Below, piece by piece: positions 13,843 to 23,698 of a stretch of DNA of 64,000 nucleotides (within the stretch, counting starts at the first letter, position 1; each line of letters opens with the position of its first letter). Source of the stretch: Pectobacterium atrosepticum (lineage in GTDB: Bacteria; Pseudomonadota; Gammaproteobacteria; Enterobacterales; Enterobacteriaceae); the NCBI GenBank assembly GCA_019056595.1, contig CP036163.1, positions 62,001 to 126,000 of the forward strand, given 5' to 3'. Both the position numbers and the translations under genes were made by a program. The notes beneath the pieces were generated by a model. The model saw nothing but the letters and a program-made list of their open reading frames with translations. It was not told the origin of the DNA and made no database searches.

Positions 13843-14685
13843 ATGAAAAAAGTATCGATTGTTGGATTGGGCTGGCTGGGTATGCCGCTGGCTCTGGCGC
13901 TGAATGGACACGGTTACCACGTGACGGGAACCAAAACTACTCAGGATGGCGTTGAAGCGGCGCGGATGAGCGGGATTGAATGCTATCAACTGGTTCTGAC
14001 GCCTGAGTTGGAATGCGATGCTGACGAGCTTAGTGCGTTACTACAGGTTGACGTATTAATTGTAACGTTGCCCGCCAGCCGAACAGCGGAAGGTGGCGAA
14101 GGGTATGCGCAAGCGGTACAGCAGTTGGTGAATATGGCGCGCGTATTTCATGTCCCGCGAATTATCTTCACCAGTTCAACCTCGGTCTATGGCGATGGTA
14201 GCGGCACAGTAAGAGAAACCTCACCGCTACAGCCGTCGACGGTAGCAGGGAAGACGCTGGTGTCCCTCGAACAGTGGTTACAGCATTTACCCGATATCTC
14301 TGTCGATATCTTGCGTCTTGCGGGGCTGGTTGGTGGCGATCGCCATCCCGGCCGTTTTCTGGCGGGTAAAACCAATCTGCCGCGTGGCAGTCATGGCGTG
14401 AATCTGGTGCATCAGGAAGATGTGCTGGCGGCAATCTTGTTGCTGCTTAAACTACCCAACGGTGGGCATATTTATAACCTGTGTGCGACAGAACATCCTG
14501 CCAGACAAGACTTTTATCCTGAACAGGCGCGCAGGTTACATGTATCTCCGCCGCAGTTTGCACCCGTGACCGATAGCTCTCAGGGCCGGATTGTTGATGG
14601 ACAGCGCATTTGCCATGAGCTTGGGTTTGACTATCAGTATCCCAATCCCTCGACGATGCCGTTGAATGCGGGCGAGTCGCGCTAA
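13843..14685 (+). CDS. yeeZ: NAD(P)-binding Rossmann-fold (SDR-like) protein YeeZ
   Basis: A 280-residue protein related to nucleoside-diphosphate-sugar epimerases. The N-terminal dinucleotide-binding motif GLGWLGMPLA starts at about residue 8; the SSTSVYGDGSG segment corresponds to the SDR serine/tyrosine region, and GGHIYNLCATEHPAR lies in the C-terminal half. It matches E. coli YeeZ in length and in position, divergent from the his operon. Its physiological substrate is unknown. ATG at 13843 is preceded by TGCAGGGGAGAACGGCAG, a usable Shine-Dalgarno. Confidence 0.9.
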   Translation: MKKVSIVGLGWLGMPLALALNGHGYHVTGTKTTQDGVEAARMSGIECYQLVLTPELECDADELSALLQVDVLIVTLPASRTAEGGEGYAQAVQQLVNMARVFHVPRIIFTSSTSVYGDGSGTVRETSPLQPSTVAGKTLVSLEQWLQHLPDISVDILRLAGLVGGDRHPGRFLAGKTNLPRGSHGVNLVHQEDVLAAILLLLKLPNGGHIYNLCATEHPARQDFYPEQARRLHVSPPQFAPVTDSSQGRIVDGQRICHELGFDYQYPNPSTMPLNAGESR

Positions 14686-14765
14686 CCGCAGTGCGCGACC
14701 ACAAGATTTACTTCGAGACGGTTCTGATTCGCCCGGATGAGCGTGAGACTATCCGGGCGGAGGCA

Positions 14766-16706
14766 TTAAAACGACGTCCAATCACTTTCTGACGACGCAG
14801 CTTTTGCCGACACACTTTTTGGCAGCGTGTGTCGCGGTATAGAGGATGACGCACCTGAAGCTACGCGATTGTCAGACTGGGACACGCGGAAGTGTTCCAG
14901 CAACTTTTCCAACAGCACCGCCTGTTCCTCCAGCGAATTGGCGGAAATGGAGGACTCCATCACCAGCGAGGCATTCTGTTGCGTGGTGGTGTCCAGCTCG
15001 CTGATGGCCTGCGCGATTTGCCCAATTCCTCGACTCTGTTCCTCAGAGGCGGATGAAATTTCTCCCATAATGTCGTTCACGCGGGAAACGGAATCGACGA
15101 TTTGCTCCATGGTTTCTCCGGCAACCGCAACAAGATGGCTACCCGCATTGGTACGTTCGACCGATTCTGCGATCAGGGCTTCGATGTCTTTGGCAGCCTG
15201 AGAGCTACGTTGTGACAAACTGCGCACTTCGCCCGCGACAACGGCAAAACCACGTCCTTGTTCACCGGCGCGTGCGGCTTCTACCGCGGCGTTCAGCGCC
15301 AGAATGTTGGTCTGGAAGGCAATGCTGTTGATGACGGTAGTGATATCGGCGATTTTTCTGGAGCTGGCTGCGATATTGTCCATCGTCGTCACCACCTGTT
15401 TCACGACCTCGCCGCCTTTAAGCGCGCTCTTGGAAGCATCGGCAGCGATCTGGCTGGCATGTTTGGCGTTGTCGGCATTGTTTTTCACCGTTGAGGTGAG
15501 TTCTTCCATGCTGGCGGCGGTTTCAACGACTGCCGCTGACTGCTGCTCAGTGCGTGACGAAAGATCGCTATTGCCTGTAGCAATTTTGCTCGCCGATTGG
15601 CTGACGCTGCCGACGCTGTCCCGGACTTCGGAAATAACGTGGCGCAACTGTTCATTCATCGTCCCCATGGCGTGGGTGAGCCTTCCCAGCTCATCGTGGC
15701 GATCGGTATGAATCGTCGTGGTCAGGTCGCCACTGGCGATGCGTTCCGCCAGCGACAGGTTATGGATGATGGGTCTGGTGATAATTCGAGTAATGTAGAT
15801 GGAAATGATGATGCCGATAATGACGGCGATGAGACCGATGATCATCGTAATGGTGGCAGAGTTATAGGCCAGCTCATCATTTTTTGCTTTTACGACAGTA
15901 ATGAGTGATTTGATGTCGGCGCTGCTCCGAGTACCTGCTTTCATCACGTCATTTTCTGTCTTTTTTACATCATTTAATGCCGCGTAATAGGCCGTATTAA
16001 GCTGCATGTATTGGCCAATGTAACGCCATAGCGTATCGGTTTGCGTTTTAACGTCGGCTGGTAATGAAGGAGATAATGACTGATAGGTTTTTTCTGCGTC
16101 CTTATAGCGCGAATCCAGAGCGGCTAAGGCGCTATCGGTTCCTTTCATCTGTAGCTCATAGGACCGATGCTGCATATCGGTTAACAGAAAAGCAATATCG
16201 CTTGCGTGATGATAGGTTTCACCGTCGATGAGAGCATTGCTGAGCGCTTGTCGGAAGGTATCAATGACCGTGTTTGCATTTTCTGTATTAATGGCTTCGC
16301 GTGCTCCGACCATTTTTTGCGTCGCGGTAGACATCGCAGCAACCGACTGTTGGAAATCTTCTAAGTTATTATGCAGGTTTTTAATAAAACCTAATTCTTC
16401 ATCACTCCAGGAAAGCGTGTTGGCACTGTTGGTTAACGTTGATGCACTTTTTACAAAGTCGGCGAGTATGTCTTTAGTTTTTTCGTCTGCGGTGTAGAAA
16501 TATTTAACGCGATTAATCTTGGCCTGGAAAACTTCAATGTTAATGTTGTAAATAAGGTTCGTTTTCTCATAAATATCCCGAATGGCAATGAATCTATTCA
16601 TGCTAAGCGATGACGCAATAATGACAAGTAGTAAAATAATCCCAAACCCGGCATACAATTTATGTGCGATTTTTGTGTTACGAATTCGACTAGCAAGATG
16701 CTGCAT
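14766..16706 (-). CDS. Methyl-accepting chemotaxis protein (probable HBM-type sensor)
   Basis: A 646-residue transmembrane chemoreceptor. TM1 is at about residues 19-37, then a periplasmic helical domain of about 245 residues, TM2 near 285-305, HAMP, and a complete signalling hairpin including the invariant [33 protein letters not shown] tip region (only named here in part: [20 protein letters not shown]). The long all-helical sensor fits the helical bimodular (HBM) class better than the ~150-residue Tar type. The C-terminus DWTSF matches the xWxxF tether that recruits CheR/CheB. A paralogue follows at 17011-18945. The ligand cannot be predicted from sequence. Expression is probably sigma-28 dependent (16795-16821). 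Confidence 0.92.
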   Translation of the reverse strand: MQHLASRIRNTKIAHKLYAGFGIILLLVIIASSLSMNRFIAIRDIYEKTNLIYNINIEVFQAKINRVKYFYTADEKTKDILADFVKSASTLTNSANTLSWSDEELGFIKNLHNNLEDFQQSVAAMSTATQKMVGAREAINTENANTVIDTFRQALSNALIDGETYHHASDIAFLLTDMQHRSYELQMKGTDSALAALDSRYKDAEKTYQSLSPSLPADVKTQTDTLWRYIGQYMQLNTAYYAALNDVKKTENDVMKAGTRSSADIKSLITVVKAKNDELAYNSATITMIIGLIAVIIGIIISIYITRIITRPIIHNLSLAERIASGDLTTTIHTDRHDELGRLTHAMGTMNEQLRHVISEVRDSVGSVSQSASKIATGNSDLSSRTEQQSAAVVETAASMEELTSTVKNNADNAKHASQIAADASKSALKGGEVVKQVVTTMDNIAASSRKIADITTVINSIAFQTNILALNAAVEAARAGEQGRGFAVVAGEVRSLSQRSSQAAKDIEALIAESVERTNAGSHLVAVAGETMEQIVDSVSRVNDIMGEISSASEEQSRGIGQIAQAISELDTTTQQNASLVMESSISANSLEEQAVLLEKLLEHFRVSQSDNRVASGASSSIPRHTLPKSVSAKAASSESDWTSF

Positions 16707-16794
16707 TATAACTCTCCATGTATGACTCTTTTTTTAATAAAAATAACGATCACGATTTCATTGCTAACGGCTGTTTATGACTACCTACTATGAG

Positions 16795-16821
16795 TTATCG
16801 GATTTTGTTATCGCTATGTTA
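16795..16821 (-). promoter_or_regulatory. Sigma-28 (FliA) promoter for the chemoreceptor gene at 14766-16706
   Basis: On the minus strand TAAC, 15 bases, then TCCGATAA, close to the flagellar class 3 consensus TAAA-N15-GCCGATAA. It lies 89 bases before the start codon. The rest of the ~300-base gap holds only the terminator of the next receptor. Confidence 0.75.
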
Positions 16822-16972
16822 GTGTCGAAGCCGGAGATAATAACATTCTGTGATGGATATCAAGGTGGGCTGTGCAAATGCATAGTGTTTTATGTCAATA
16901 CTGCCAAGGTAACGTAGTGTACTGATTATTTAACGCTTTATTTATTACCGAGGTAGCATTAGATCATTAAAT

Positions 16973-16999
16973 CCGGCCCTGACGTAATATCAGGGCCGG
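16973..16999 (-). terminator. Probable terminator of the chemoreceptor gene at 17011-18945
   Basis: A perfect stem (CCGGCCCTGA / TCAGGGCCGG) lies 12 bases after the stop on the minus strand and is followed by ATTTAAT, a modest U tract. Confidence 0.7.
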
Positions 17000-17010
17000 G
17001 CGGTCAAATG

Positions 17011-18945
17011 TTAGAATGTCGTCCAGCCGGAATCCTGCGTTTGTTTTGCTGCAGGCGGCAGATATTTTTGCTGTGGTGGCAAACCAGAAATATTCGTTTT
17101 TGGCTTACGCCCCTCGTTCTCAGACAGACGGAAGTTCGCTACCATACTTTCCAATATTGCCGACTGTTCTTCCAGCGAGTTAGCGGAAATTGAGGATTCC
17201 ATCACCAGCGCGGCATTCTGCTGCGTGGTGGTATCAAGCTCGCTGATGGCGCGGGAAATTTGCTCAATGCCACGGCTTTGCTCATCGGAGGCGGAGGCGA
17301 TTTCCCCCATGATGTCGTTGACCCGTGAGACGGAGGAAACGATCTGATCCATCGCGGTTCCTGCATTGGCCACCAACTGTGTTCCCACATTGATCCGTGC
17401 CACCGATTCTGAAATCAGGCTGGCAATCTCTTTTGCAGCCTGAGATGTGCGTTGAGAAAGCGTCCGTACCTCGCTGGCCACCACGGCGAATCCACGACCT
17501 TGTTCCCCGGCTCGCGCGGCTTCTACTGCGGCGTTAAGTGCCAGAATATTGGTCTGGAAAGCAATGCTGTTGATAACGGCGGTAATGTCCGCAATCTTCC
17601 GTGAACTGTCTGAAATGCCCGACATCGTATCCACTACATTTCGTACTACTTCGCCGCCTTTGTGTGCATTTTGTGAGGCTTCGGTACTGATTTGGCTCGC
17701 CTGTTTGGCATTCTCAGCATTGTTTTTAACGGTCGATGTCAGTTCTTCCATGCTGGCGGCGGTTTCTACTACGGCGGCAGATTGTTGCTCGGTGCGTGAG
17801 GATAGGTCGCTATTACCCGCGGCAATCTTGGCCGCAGAGGTTGAAACGCTGTCCACGCTGTCACGCACATCACTGATCATGTGGCGCAGCTTTTCGTTCA
17901 TTCTCCCCATTGCGGCCGTTAGCTGACCCAGTTCATCATCGCGGTCGACTGTGATCGTTGAGGTCAAATCGCCAGCAGCGATTTTTTCCGCCAGAGAGAG
18001 GTTATGAATAACAGGGCGGGTAATTTGGCGAGTAATCAGCAGTGAGATGATGATGCCGATGACCACAGCAATAAAGCCAATGATCATCGTGATCGTGGCA
18101 GAACCGTATGCCAGCGCGTCATTCTTCTCTTTGACGATAGTAATAATTGCTTTAATGGAAGCGCTACTTTTGTCCCCGCCGACCTTCACGCCGTCTTCTG
18201 CTTTTTTCAGGTCGTTGATACTCTGGAAGTAGTCGTTATTGAGCTTTTTATAGCCGGTGACATAGCTTCGCAGGCTCTCTACAGCCACTTTCTGTTCCGG
18301 CGTCAACACCGCAACGGTGCCCTGATAGCTGCTGTCAAAGCGGCTAAAAACCGCATCGAACTGCTTCGCGGCATCGGCATTTTGCCTGAGCTGCAATTCA
18401 TAGGAAGCCTGCCTCAGTTCTGAAACCTGCGTTGCGAGATCCTCAGCCTGATATAGCGTTGCGCTATCAGAAGGTTGCTGTCGCAGCCTGGCGTAGAAAT
18501 CAGTAGTTATGTTCTGTCCGTTAGCGGCGCTGATTTTTTCTCGATTTTCTACCACGCGCTGCGTAGCTTTGCCCATATCGGTGATTGCGCTTTGGAATTC
18601 GGCCAGATGCTGACTGAGGTCGTTAATCAGAGTTAACCCTTCTGGGCTCCATGAGAGCGTTTTCGCTTCAGTGGTTAATTCTGATGCATGTTTAACGAAG
18701 CCTGCCATCGTTTCGCGCGACTTTTCATCATAGGAGTAAAAATATTTCAGACGGTTTATTTTTGCCTGAAAGACTTCAATGTTGATGTTGTAAATAAGAT
18801 TGGTTTTCTCATAGATATCACGAATTTCCCTGAAGCGCCCTGCGCTGAGTAGCGATGCTATGATGACCAATAGCAGGATGACCCCGAACCCAAGATAAAG
18901 TTTTTGGGATATTTTAAGATTTCTGATTTTTTTGGCTAAGAACAT
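17011..18945 (-). CDS. Methyl-accepting chemotaxis protein (probable HBM-type sensor), paralogue
   Basis: A 644-residue chemoreceptor with the same plan as its neighbour: TM1 about 19-37, a periplasmic helical domain of about 245 residues, TM2, HAMP and the full signalling hairpin ([20 protein letters not shown]). It ends GWTTF, again an xWxxF CheR/CheB tether. The cytoplasmic halves of the two receptors are nearly identical, while the periplasmic domains agree mainly at the start ([20 protein letters not shown]) and differ further on. This points to duplication followed by ligand-domain divergence. It has its own sigma-28 promoter. Confidence 0.92.
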   Translation of the reverse strand: MFLAKKIRNLKISQKLYLGFGVILLLVIIASLLSAGRFREIRDIYEKTNLIYNINIEVFQAKINRLKYFYSYDEKSRETMAGFVKHASELTTEAKTLSWSPEGLTLINDLSQHLAEFQSAITDMGKATQRVVENREKISAANGQNITTDFYARLRQQPSDSATLYQAEDLATQVSELRQASYELQLRQNADAAKQFDAVFSRFDSSYQGTVAVLTPEQKVAVESLRSYVTGYKKLNNDYFQSINDLKKAEDGVKVGGDKSSASIKAIITIVKEKNDALAYGSATITMIIGFIAVVIGIIISLLITRQITRPVIHNLSLAEKIAAGDLTSTITVDRDDELGQLTAAMGRMNEKLRHMISDVRDSVDSVSTSAAKIAAGNSDLSSRTEQQSAAVVETAASMEELTSTVKNNAENAKQASQISTEASQNAHKGGEVVRNVVDTMSGISDSSRKIADITAVINSIAFQTNILALNAAVEAARAGEQGRGFAVVASEVRTLSQRTSQAAKEIASLISESVARINVGTQLVANAGTAMDQIVSSVSRVNDIMGEIASASDEQSRGIEQISRAISELDTTTQQNAALVMESSISANSLEEQSAILESMVANFRLSENEGRKPKTNISGLPPQQKYLPPAAKQTQDSGWTTF

Positions 18946-19006
18946 GACGTCTCTCCGGGGATAAATTACTGGTGTCGGTTTTTAATAAAGATATGACCCA
19001 TAGTGC

Positions 19007-19033
19007 TTATCGGATTCATGGTGATTTTTTTTA
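19007..19033 (-). promoter_or_regulatory. Sigma-28 (FliA) promoter for the chemoreceptor gene at 17011-18945
   Basis: On the minus strand TAAA, exactly 15 bases, then TCCGATAA, a one-mismatch match to the flagellar consensus. It lies 62 bases upstream of the start codon. The remaining ~370 bases to dpiA (19034-19404) are AT-rich, and I see no gene there. Confidence 0.85.
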
Positions 19034-19404
19034 GTGTGGGTGAAGAAACTAATAATAATTTGTGAGGGCTATCTCTCGCTGTTGGACAACTGCACAGCAG
19101 TTACCGGTTGAATTGCTAATAGCTGGTGGCGTTAATTGAATTCGTAATAAGTACAGGGGGTTATTATTATTTTTTAATTTTTAAAAAATGAATAAGAAAA
19201 TCGCTGATTTGGAAATATATTGAAATGAAAATGGAATGAAAAACATGAATGGTTAAGTTTAGTCTTAATTCAGGTGCATCTGAGGGATTGATTAATACAG
19301 TTATTTTTTATCGCACTTTTTATAGAGAATTGTCGCCGATCTCTGGCTGTGCCGGATACCCTATGTCGGCTAATATCGTCGCCATAGGGTATGGGCTGCG
19401 GCAC

Positions 19405-20106
19405 CTAGTGTGCGCTCTTTGTTCTATATAGACGGCGTGGGTGGCCAATCTTTCCGTAACGCATTTCGATATCGAGGAACTGGTTTTCAACGCAGAACTC
19501 CAGATAGCGGCGCGCCGTCGTTTTACTGAGCCCCGTTTGTTCGACGATATCATCGACAGAATAGAGCGTATCGCCACCATCACTGGCAAAAATCTGTTTG
19601 ATTAGCCCTAGAGTGTTCTCCTCAATGCCTTTTGTGGATGATGAGGACGCTGCGCCGGACGATTGCAACTGGTAGAGAATATCAACGTTCTGCTGATCGA
19701 CAATTTTGTATGTGTGCTGGGTTTTCACGAATTGAATAAATCGCTCCAGCGAAGAGCGTAGCCGCGGATAGGAGAGCGGTTTGATAATGTAATCAAAAGC
19801 CCCGCAGCGAATCGCCTGAGCACAGGTATTCATGTCGCTGGCGGCGGTGATAAAGATAACGGAGCAGTCCATTCCTTTGAGCAGTTGGCTTTCAATCAGC
19901 GAAACCCCTTCGCCGTCGGGCAAATAGTTATCAAGCAGGATCAGGCGCGGCCTGTGTTGCTGAAGGAGTTTTTTAGCTTCAAAAAGCGTAGCGGCAATCC
20001 CTATGACACGCAGATTGAAATGTTTTTCAATAAATTCAGCATGAATATTTGCCAGCTTACTTTCATCTTCAACGATTAAGACATCGAAATGTTCAGTGTG
20101 CTGCAT
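19405..20106 (-). CDS. dpiA: Response regulator of citrate metabolism (CitB/DpiA family)
   Basis: A 233-residue regulator with an N-terminal receiver domain (acidic pair Glu13-Asp14, phospho-acceptor Asp59 in LLDNYLPDG, Lys in DYIIKPLSYPR) and a C-terminal helix-turn-helix (TGLSKTTARRYLEFC). The start ATG at 20106 is preferred because an AGGGA lies 9 bases upstream; a TTG at 20160 would add 18 residues unlike the family. It is cotranscribed with the sensor gene at 20190-21791, 83 bases upstream. In E. coli and Klebsiella this regulator activates citrate fermentation genes; here the target is presumably the divergent cit operon. Confidence 0.9.
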   Translation of the reverse strand: MQHTEHFDVLIVEDESKLANIHAEFIEKHFNLRVIGIAATLFEAKKLLQQHRPRLILLDNYLPDGEGVSLIESQLLKGMDCSVIFITAASDMNTCAQAIRCGAFDYIIKPLSYPRLRSSLERFIQFVKTQHTYKIVDQQNVDILYQLQSSGAASSSSTKGIEENTLGLIKQIFASDGGDTLYSVDDIVEQTGLSKTTARRYLEFCVENQFLDIEMRYGKIGHPRRLYRTKSAH

Positions 20107-20189
20107 GGTGTGAATCCCTGTTAGTAAAAGAGGATCTGATACCCGTTTTGTCCCTCTCAAGCTGTCTATGTGTAGTCAACACGCGCAGC

Positions 20190-21791
20190 TCAAATTAGTG
20201 GGGGTGATATCGGTATAAATAGGGAAAATATACTGCCATTCGGCTGGTTGGCCGAGACCTCGACAATTCCCTGAGCCTGATTAACGTAGCTGGCGACCAG
20301 ATGCAGCCCCAGCCCGTGATCGCCCTGTGTTTTACTGGTCACGCCCATTTCAAACAGACTATCGGCAATCGCCGGATCGATCCCTGTTCCCTGATCGGCG
20401 ACTTCAATGACCAGCTCTTGTTCACTGTCATAGATGTACACCTCGACAGGATAATGTGGGGTAGTGGTGGCTAATGTGGCTTCCATCGCGTTATCCAGCA
20501 AATTACCAATGATGGACATCAGCTCCGTTTCGCTCAGTGCGGGTGGAATGTGGCTAAGCTGGCAGCGTGGGTCAAAAACAATCTCAATACCTTTTTCTCG
20601 TGCTGTCGCGTACTTGCCCAGCAGCAGCCCGCACAGCGCTGGTGAACAGAAACGGTGGGAAACAAAATCCAGCACCACCTGCGCGCTTTCCGACTGCGCT
20701 TCAATATATTTAATAGCTTCGTCATAGCGTTTTAGATGCAGTAACCCGGCCAGCGTCGCGGTCCAATTAAGCTGTTCGTGGCGCAGAATGCGCAGGCTGT
20801 TAGCGTAACGCTTCACCTGACTAAGCTGCATGCTGAGCGTGTGGATATCGTTTTTACCGCGGAAGCTGATCACCCAGCCTTGAAGTTCATCCTCGAGCAT
20901 AATCCGCACTCGGCTGGCAATGACGGTGGCATGGTTAAAACGGCAGATCTCATCGTGGGTGTCGCTGTTCCACATTGCCTCGCCGGAGAAGAAGGGGACG
21001 GGTTTAATCACGGTATCAATCGGCTTACCGCGCAGCATATGGGAAGGTTCGTTTAACCCGAGGATCTCTTTGGCGGCATGGTTAATAGCGGCAATACGGT
21101 GTTGCTTATTGATGGCGATGACCCCTTCGTAAATCGATTCGAGCAGCGCCTTCTGCTGCCTGACTAGCATGCGAATTTCAAGGGGTTCGAGTCCAAACAT
21201 CTGTTTCTTCAGGTTGCGCGAGAACCACCAGGAAAAGATAAACAGCGCGACGAACATCGCCAGAATCGCTAGCAGAATATGCGCCAGTTTACTGAACGTC
21301 AGGTTATCGATGTGGGTTTTCAGATAGCCGACGGAAACAATACCAATGACTTGGCCGTCAGCCACGATCGGCGCTTTGCTGCGTAGCGAGATGCCGATAC
21401 CACCTCGGCGCACCGTGATAATGCTTTTCCCTGCCAGAACTTCAACATTATCGCCACCTATCATCTGTGTGCCGACGAGTGCGTCATCTTCAGAATGAAA
21501 CAGATGGTGTGCCTGATTATCACCGACCACGATATAACTGGCGTCACTGCGCTGTTTTAACTGCTGAAGAAGAATATCTATCTGACTGATATTTTTATTT
21601 TTTACCGATTCGATCAGCGATGGGATGATGGCGATCTCTCTGGCTTGCACCTGTGCTCGTGTACCCAGCTCAGAATACAGTTGCTTATCGATATCATGAT
21701 AATAATAGATACCCGTCATTAGCAGTAGCGAAGAGAAGAAGACGATCAAATAGATAAATAATTTGATATGAAAGGAAAGTCTCAATCTCAT
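20190..21791 (-). CDS. dpiB: Sensor histidine kinase (CitA/DpiB family)
   Basis: A 533-residue membrane kinase: TM1 at about residues 10-30, a periplasmic PDC/PAS domain (about 40-170; conserved SYIVVGD and GIGISLRSKAPI strands), TM2 about 175-195, a cytoplasmic PAS domain (about 215-310), and a SpoOB-type dimerisation helix with the phospho-acceptor His in LRILRHEQLNW. The C-terminal ATPase has N (GNLLDNAMEA), G1 (DQGTGID) and G2 (GDHGLGLHL) boxes. Citrate is the expected ligand from context. Some periplasmic positions appear to differ from the Klebsiella citrate site as I recall it, so a related di- or tricarboxylate is possible. Confidence 0.9.
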   Translation of the reverse strand: MRLRLSFHIKLFIYLIVFFSSLLLMTGIYYYHDIDKQLYSELGTRAQVQAREIAIIPSLIESVKNKNISQIDILLQQLKQRSDASYIVVGDNQAHHLFHSEDDALVGTQMIGGDNVEVLAGKSIITVRRGGIGISLRSKAPIVADGQVIGIVSVGYLKTHIDNLTFSKLAHILLAILAMFVALFIFSWWFSRNLKKQMFGLEPLEIRMLVRQQKALLESIYEGVIAINKQHRIAAINHAAKEILGLNEPSHMLRGKPIDTVIKPVPFFSGEAMWNSDTHDEICRFNHATVIASRVRIMLEDELQGWVISFRGKNDIHTLSMQLSQVKRYANSLRILRHEQLNWTATLAGLLHLKRYDEAIKYIEAQSESAQVVLDFVSHRFCSPALCGLLLGKYATAREKGIEIVFDPRCQLSHIPPALSETELMSIIGNLLDNAMEATLATTTPHYPVEVYIYDSEQELVIEVADQGTGIDPAIADSLFEMGVTSKTQGDHGLGLHLVASYVNQAQGIVEVSANQPNGSIFSLFIPISPPLI

Positions 21792-22010
21792 GATGCACGC
21801 GAGCCTTGTGGTTAACTAAAAATGGTTACTGAATTTATCACGAATGGTATTAAGAATGGACTGGGAGAAAAAAACTTGTGAGCAATAACACGTTTAAATA
21901 TGTTGTGACCAATACGATGATAGTAATAAATAGATAAAATTAAACGACTCTGTTTTGTTTAATAAACAACTCAATTACTTTTTATCAACATAATCATATT
22001 TGGGAAATAA

Positions 22011-22118
22011 AAACCATAAACGCCATAAAAACCTTAAAATTTATTATGAGCATAAAATCATCTAACTGACTGCGTAATAAGCAATTTGTTAATATAAACC
22101 ATAAAAATCATAAACGCC
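22011..22118 (+). promoter_or_regulatory. Cit operon control region with repeated CATAAACGCC motifs
   Basis: The 419-base divergent gap is extremely AT-rich. Within it AAACCATAAA occurs at 22011-22020 and 22096-22105, and CATAAACGCC at 22015-22024 and 22109-22118. Two blocks of the same words about 85-94 bases apart suggest paired binding sites for the CitB/DpiA-type regulator; that assignment is inference. Confidence 0.5.
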
Positions 22119-22210
22119 TTTAAAACTCGTTTTTTAATTTGAAGAGAATCACATAATAATATGTGACCGCCCATTATTATGCGTTGACAAAATAAAACGG
22201 GGACTGAGTT

Positions 22211-23581
22211 ATGAGTACGACTGATGATTCATATATTGTTGTAAATAATGAGGCAGCTGGGAAGGTTTCATTAAAGGAAAAATGGTGGCATGTTCTGGAT
22301 ACCTATAAAGTAGGTATTATTCCCGTGCCACTTTTTGTACTGGCGGGGGTATTAATCGGCATCGACTGCCTGAGCGGCAAGCTGCCGAGCGATATCGTTG
22401 TGATGGTGGCAACGCTGGCATTCTTCGGGTTTGCCTGTGGTGAGTTTGGCAAGCGTCTGCCGATTATCGGCAAGATGGGGGCGGCGGCAATCTGTGCGAC
22501 CTTTATCCCTTCTGCGATGGTGCATTATGGCCTGCTGCCGGACGTTGTCGTTGAATCCACGACCAAGTTCTACAAAAGTACCAACATTCTGTATCTCTAC
22601 ATCTGCTGCATTATTGTCGGCAGCATCATGAGTATGAATCGGCAAACGCTGATTCAGGGCTTCATGCGTATTTTCTTCCCTATGCTATGCGGTGAAATCG
22701 CCGGGATGCTGGTGGGCATGGGCGTAGGTATTGCGTTAGGTCTGGATCCGTTCCAAATCTTCTTCTTCCTGATTCTGCCGATTATGGCGGGCGGGGTGGG
22801 TGAAGGGGCTATCCCTCTGTCTATCGGCTATGCCACGATTTTGCACATGGACCAAGGTGTTGCTCTGGGGCGTGTCTTGCCTATCGTAATGCTGGGCAGC
22901 CTGACTGCGATCATCCTTGCCGGTGTGCTGAATCAGTTGGGTAAACGCTATCCACACCTGACCGGTGAAGGTGAACTGATGCCGAATAAAGGCAATAACT
23001 TGGGCGGTAGTGAAAGCAGCGCTCCAGCTTCTGGCTTTAGCGGTAAAGCAGACGTAACGACCATTGCCTCTGGTGCTCTGCTGGCAATCCTGCTGTATAT
23101 GGTGGGTATGCTCGGTCACAAAATGATTGGCCTGCCTGCACCAGTTGGCATGCTATTCGCCGCCGTGGTGGTGAAGTTGGCCCACGGTGTTTCACCTAAA
23201 ATGTTGGAAGGCTCTCAGGTTGTTTACAAGTTCTTCCAGACTTCGGTGACGTATCCGATTCTGTTTGCCGTCGGGGTGGCGATTACACCGTGGCAGGAAC
23301 TGGTCAATGCCTTCACGATTCAAAACCTGCTGGTGATTATTTCTACCGTAGTGACGCTGGTCGGGACCGGTTTCTTAGTGGGTAGAAAGATCGGCATGCA
23401 CCCAATTGATGTTGCGATTATTTCCTGCTGCCAGAGCGGGCAGGGCGGTACTGGTGATGTCGCGATTCTGACGGCGGGTAACCGTATGATGCTGATGCCA
23501 TTCGCGCAGATTGCCACGCGCATCGGCGGTGCCATTAATGTTTCGATTTCACTACTGGTTCTCGCCAACTTTTTAGTCTGA
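22211..23581 (+). CDS. 2-hydroxycarboxylate transporter (CitS/CitW family), probable citrate carrier
   Basis: A 456-residue inner-membrane protein with about 11 hydrophobic segments and the two reentrant-loop signatures of the 2HCT family: GGVGEGAIPLS (near residue 195) and GQGGTGDVAILTAGNRM (near 415), the latter in a GGxGD-like form. Members import citrate or malate with Na+ or H+, or exchange it for acetate (Klebsiella CitW). Position as first gene of a citrate lyase operon, divergent from dpiBA, makes citrate the likely substrate; Na+ symport versus citrate/acetate exchange cannot be decided here. The start ATG at 22211 follows GGGGACTGAG. Confidence 0.88.
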   Translation: MSTTDDSYIVVNNEAAGKVSLKEKWWHVLDTYKVGIIPVPLFVLAGVLIGIDCLSGKLPSDIVVMVATLAFFGFACGEFGKRLPIIGKMGAAAICATFIPSAMVHYGLLPDVVVESTTKFYKSTNILYLYICCIIVGSIMSMNRQTLIQGFMRIFFPMLCGEIAGMLVGMGVGIALGLDPFQIFFFLILPIMAGGVGEGAIPLSIGYATILHMDQGVALGRVLPIVMLGSLTAIILAGVLNQLGKRYPHLTGEGELMPNKGNNLGGSESSAPASGFSGKADVTTIASGALLAILLYMVGMLGHKMIGLPAPVGMLFAAVVVKLAHGVSPKMLEGSQVVYKFFQTSVTYPILFAVGVAITPWQELVNAFTIQNLLVIISTVVTLVGTGFLVGRKIGMHPIDVAIISCCQSGQGGTGDVAILTAGNRMMLMPFAQIATRIGGAINVSISLLVLANFLV

Positions 23582-23698
23582 TGTGATTCAGAAAATAAAA
23601 AGTGGTTGAGCCAAATAAATAGTGTCTTGAGAGAAATTGCGTTGAGTTAACGAAATAAAACCACCATCTGAATGGGTTTATTTTGCACAGGAAACATT

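Noticed and set aside
14732-14760. Hairpin CGCCCGGAT / ATCCGGGCG between yeeZ and the first chemoreceptor gene as a terminator
   Set aside because: The stem is good, but neither strand shows a T tract after it; it may be a REP-like palindrome. Not listed as a feature.
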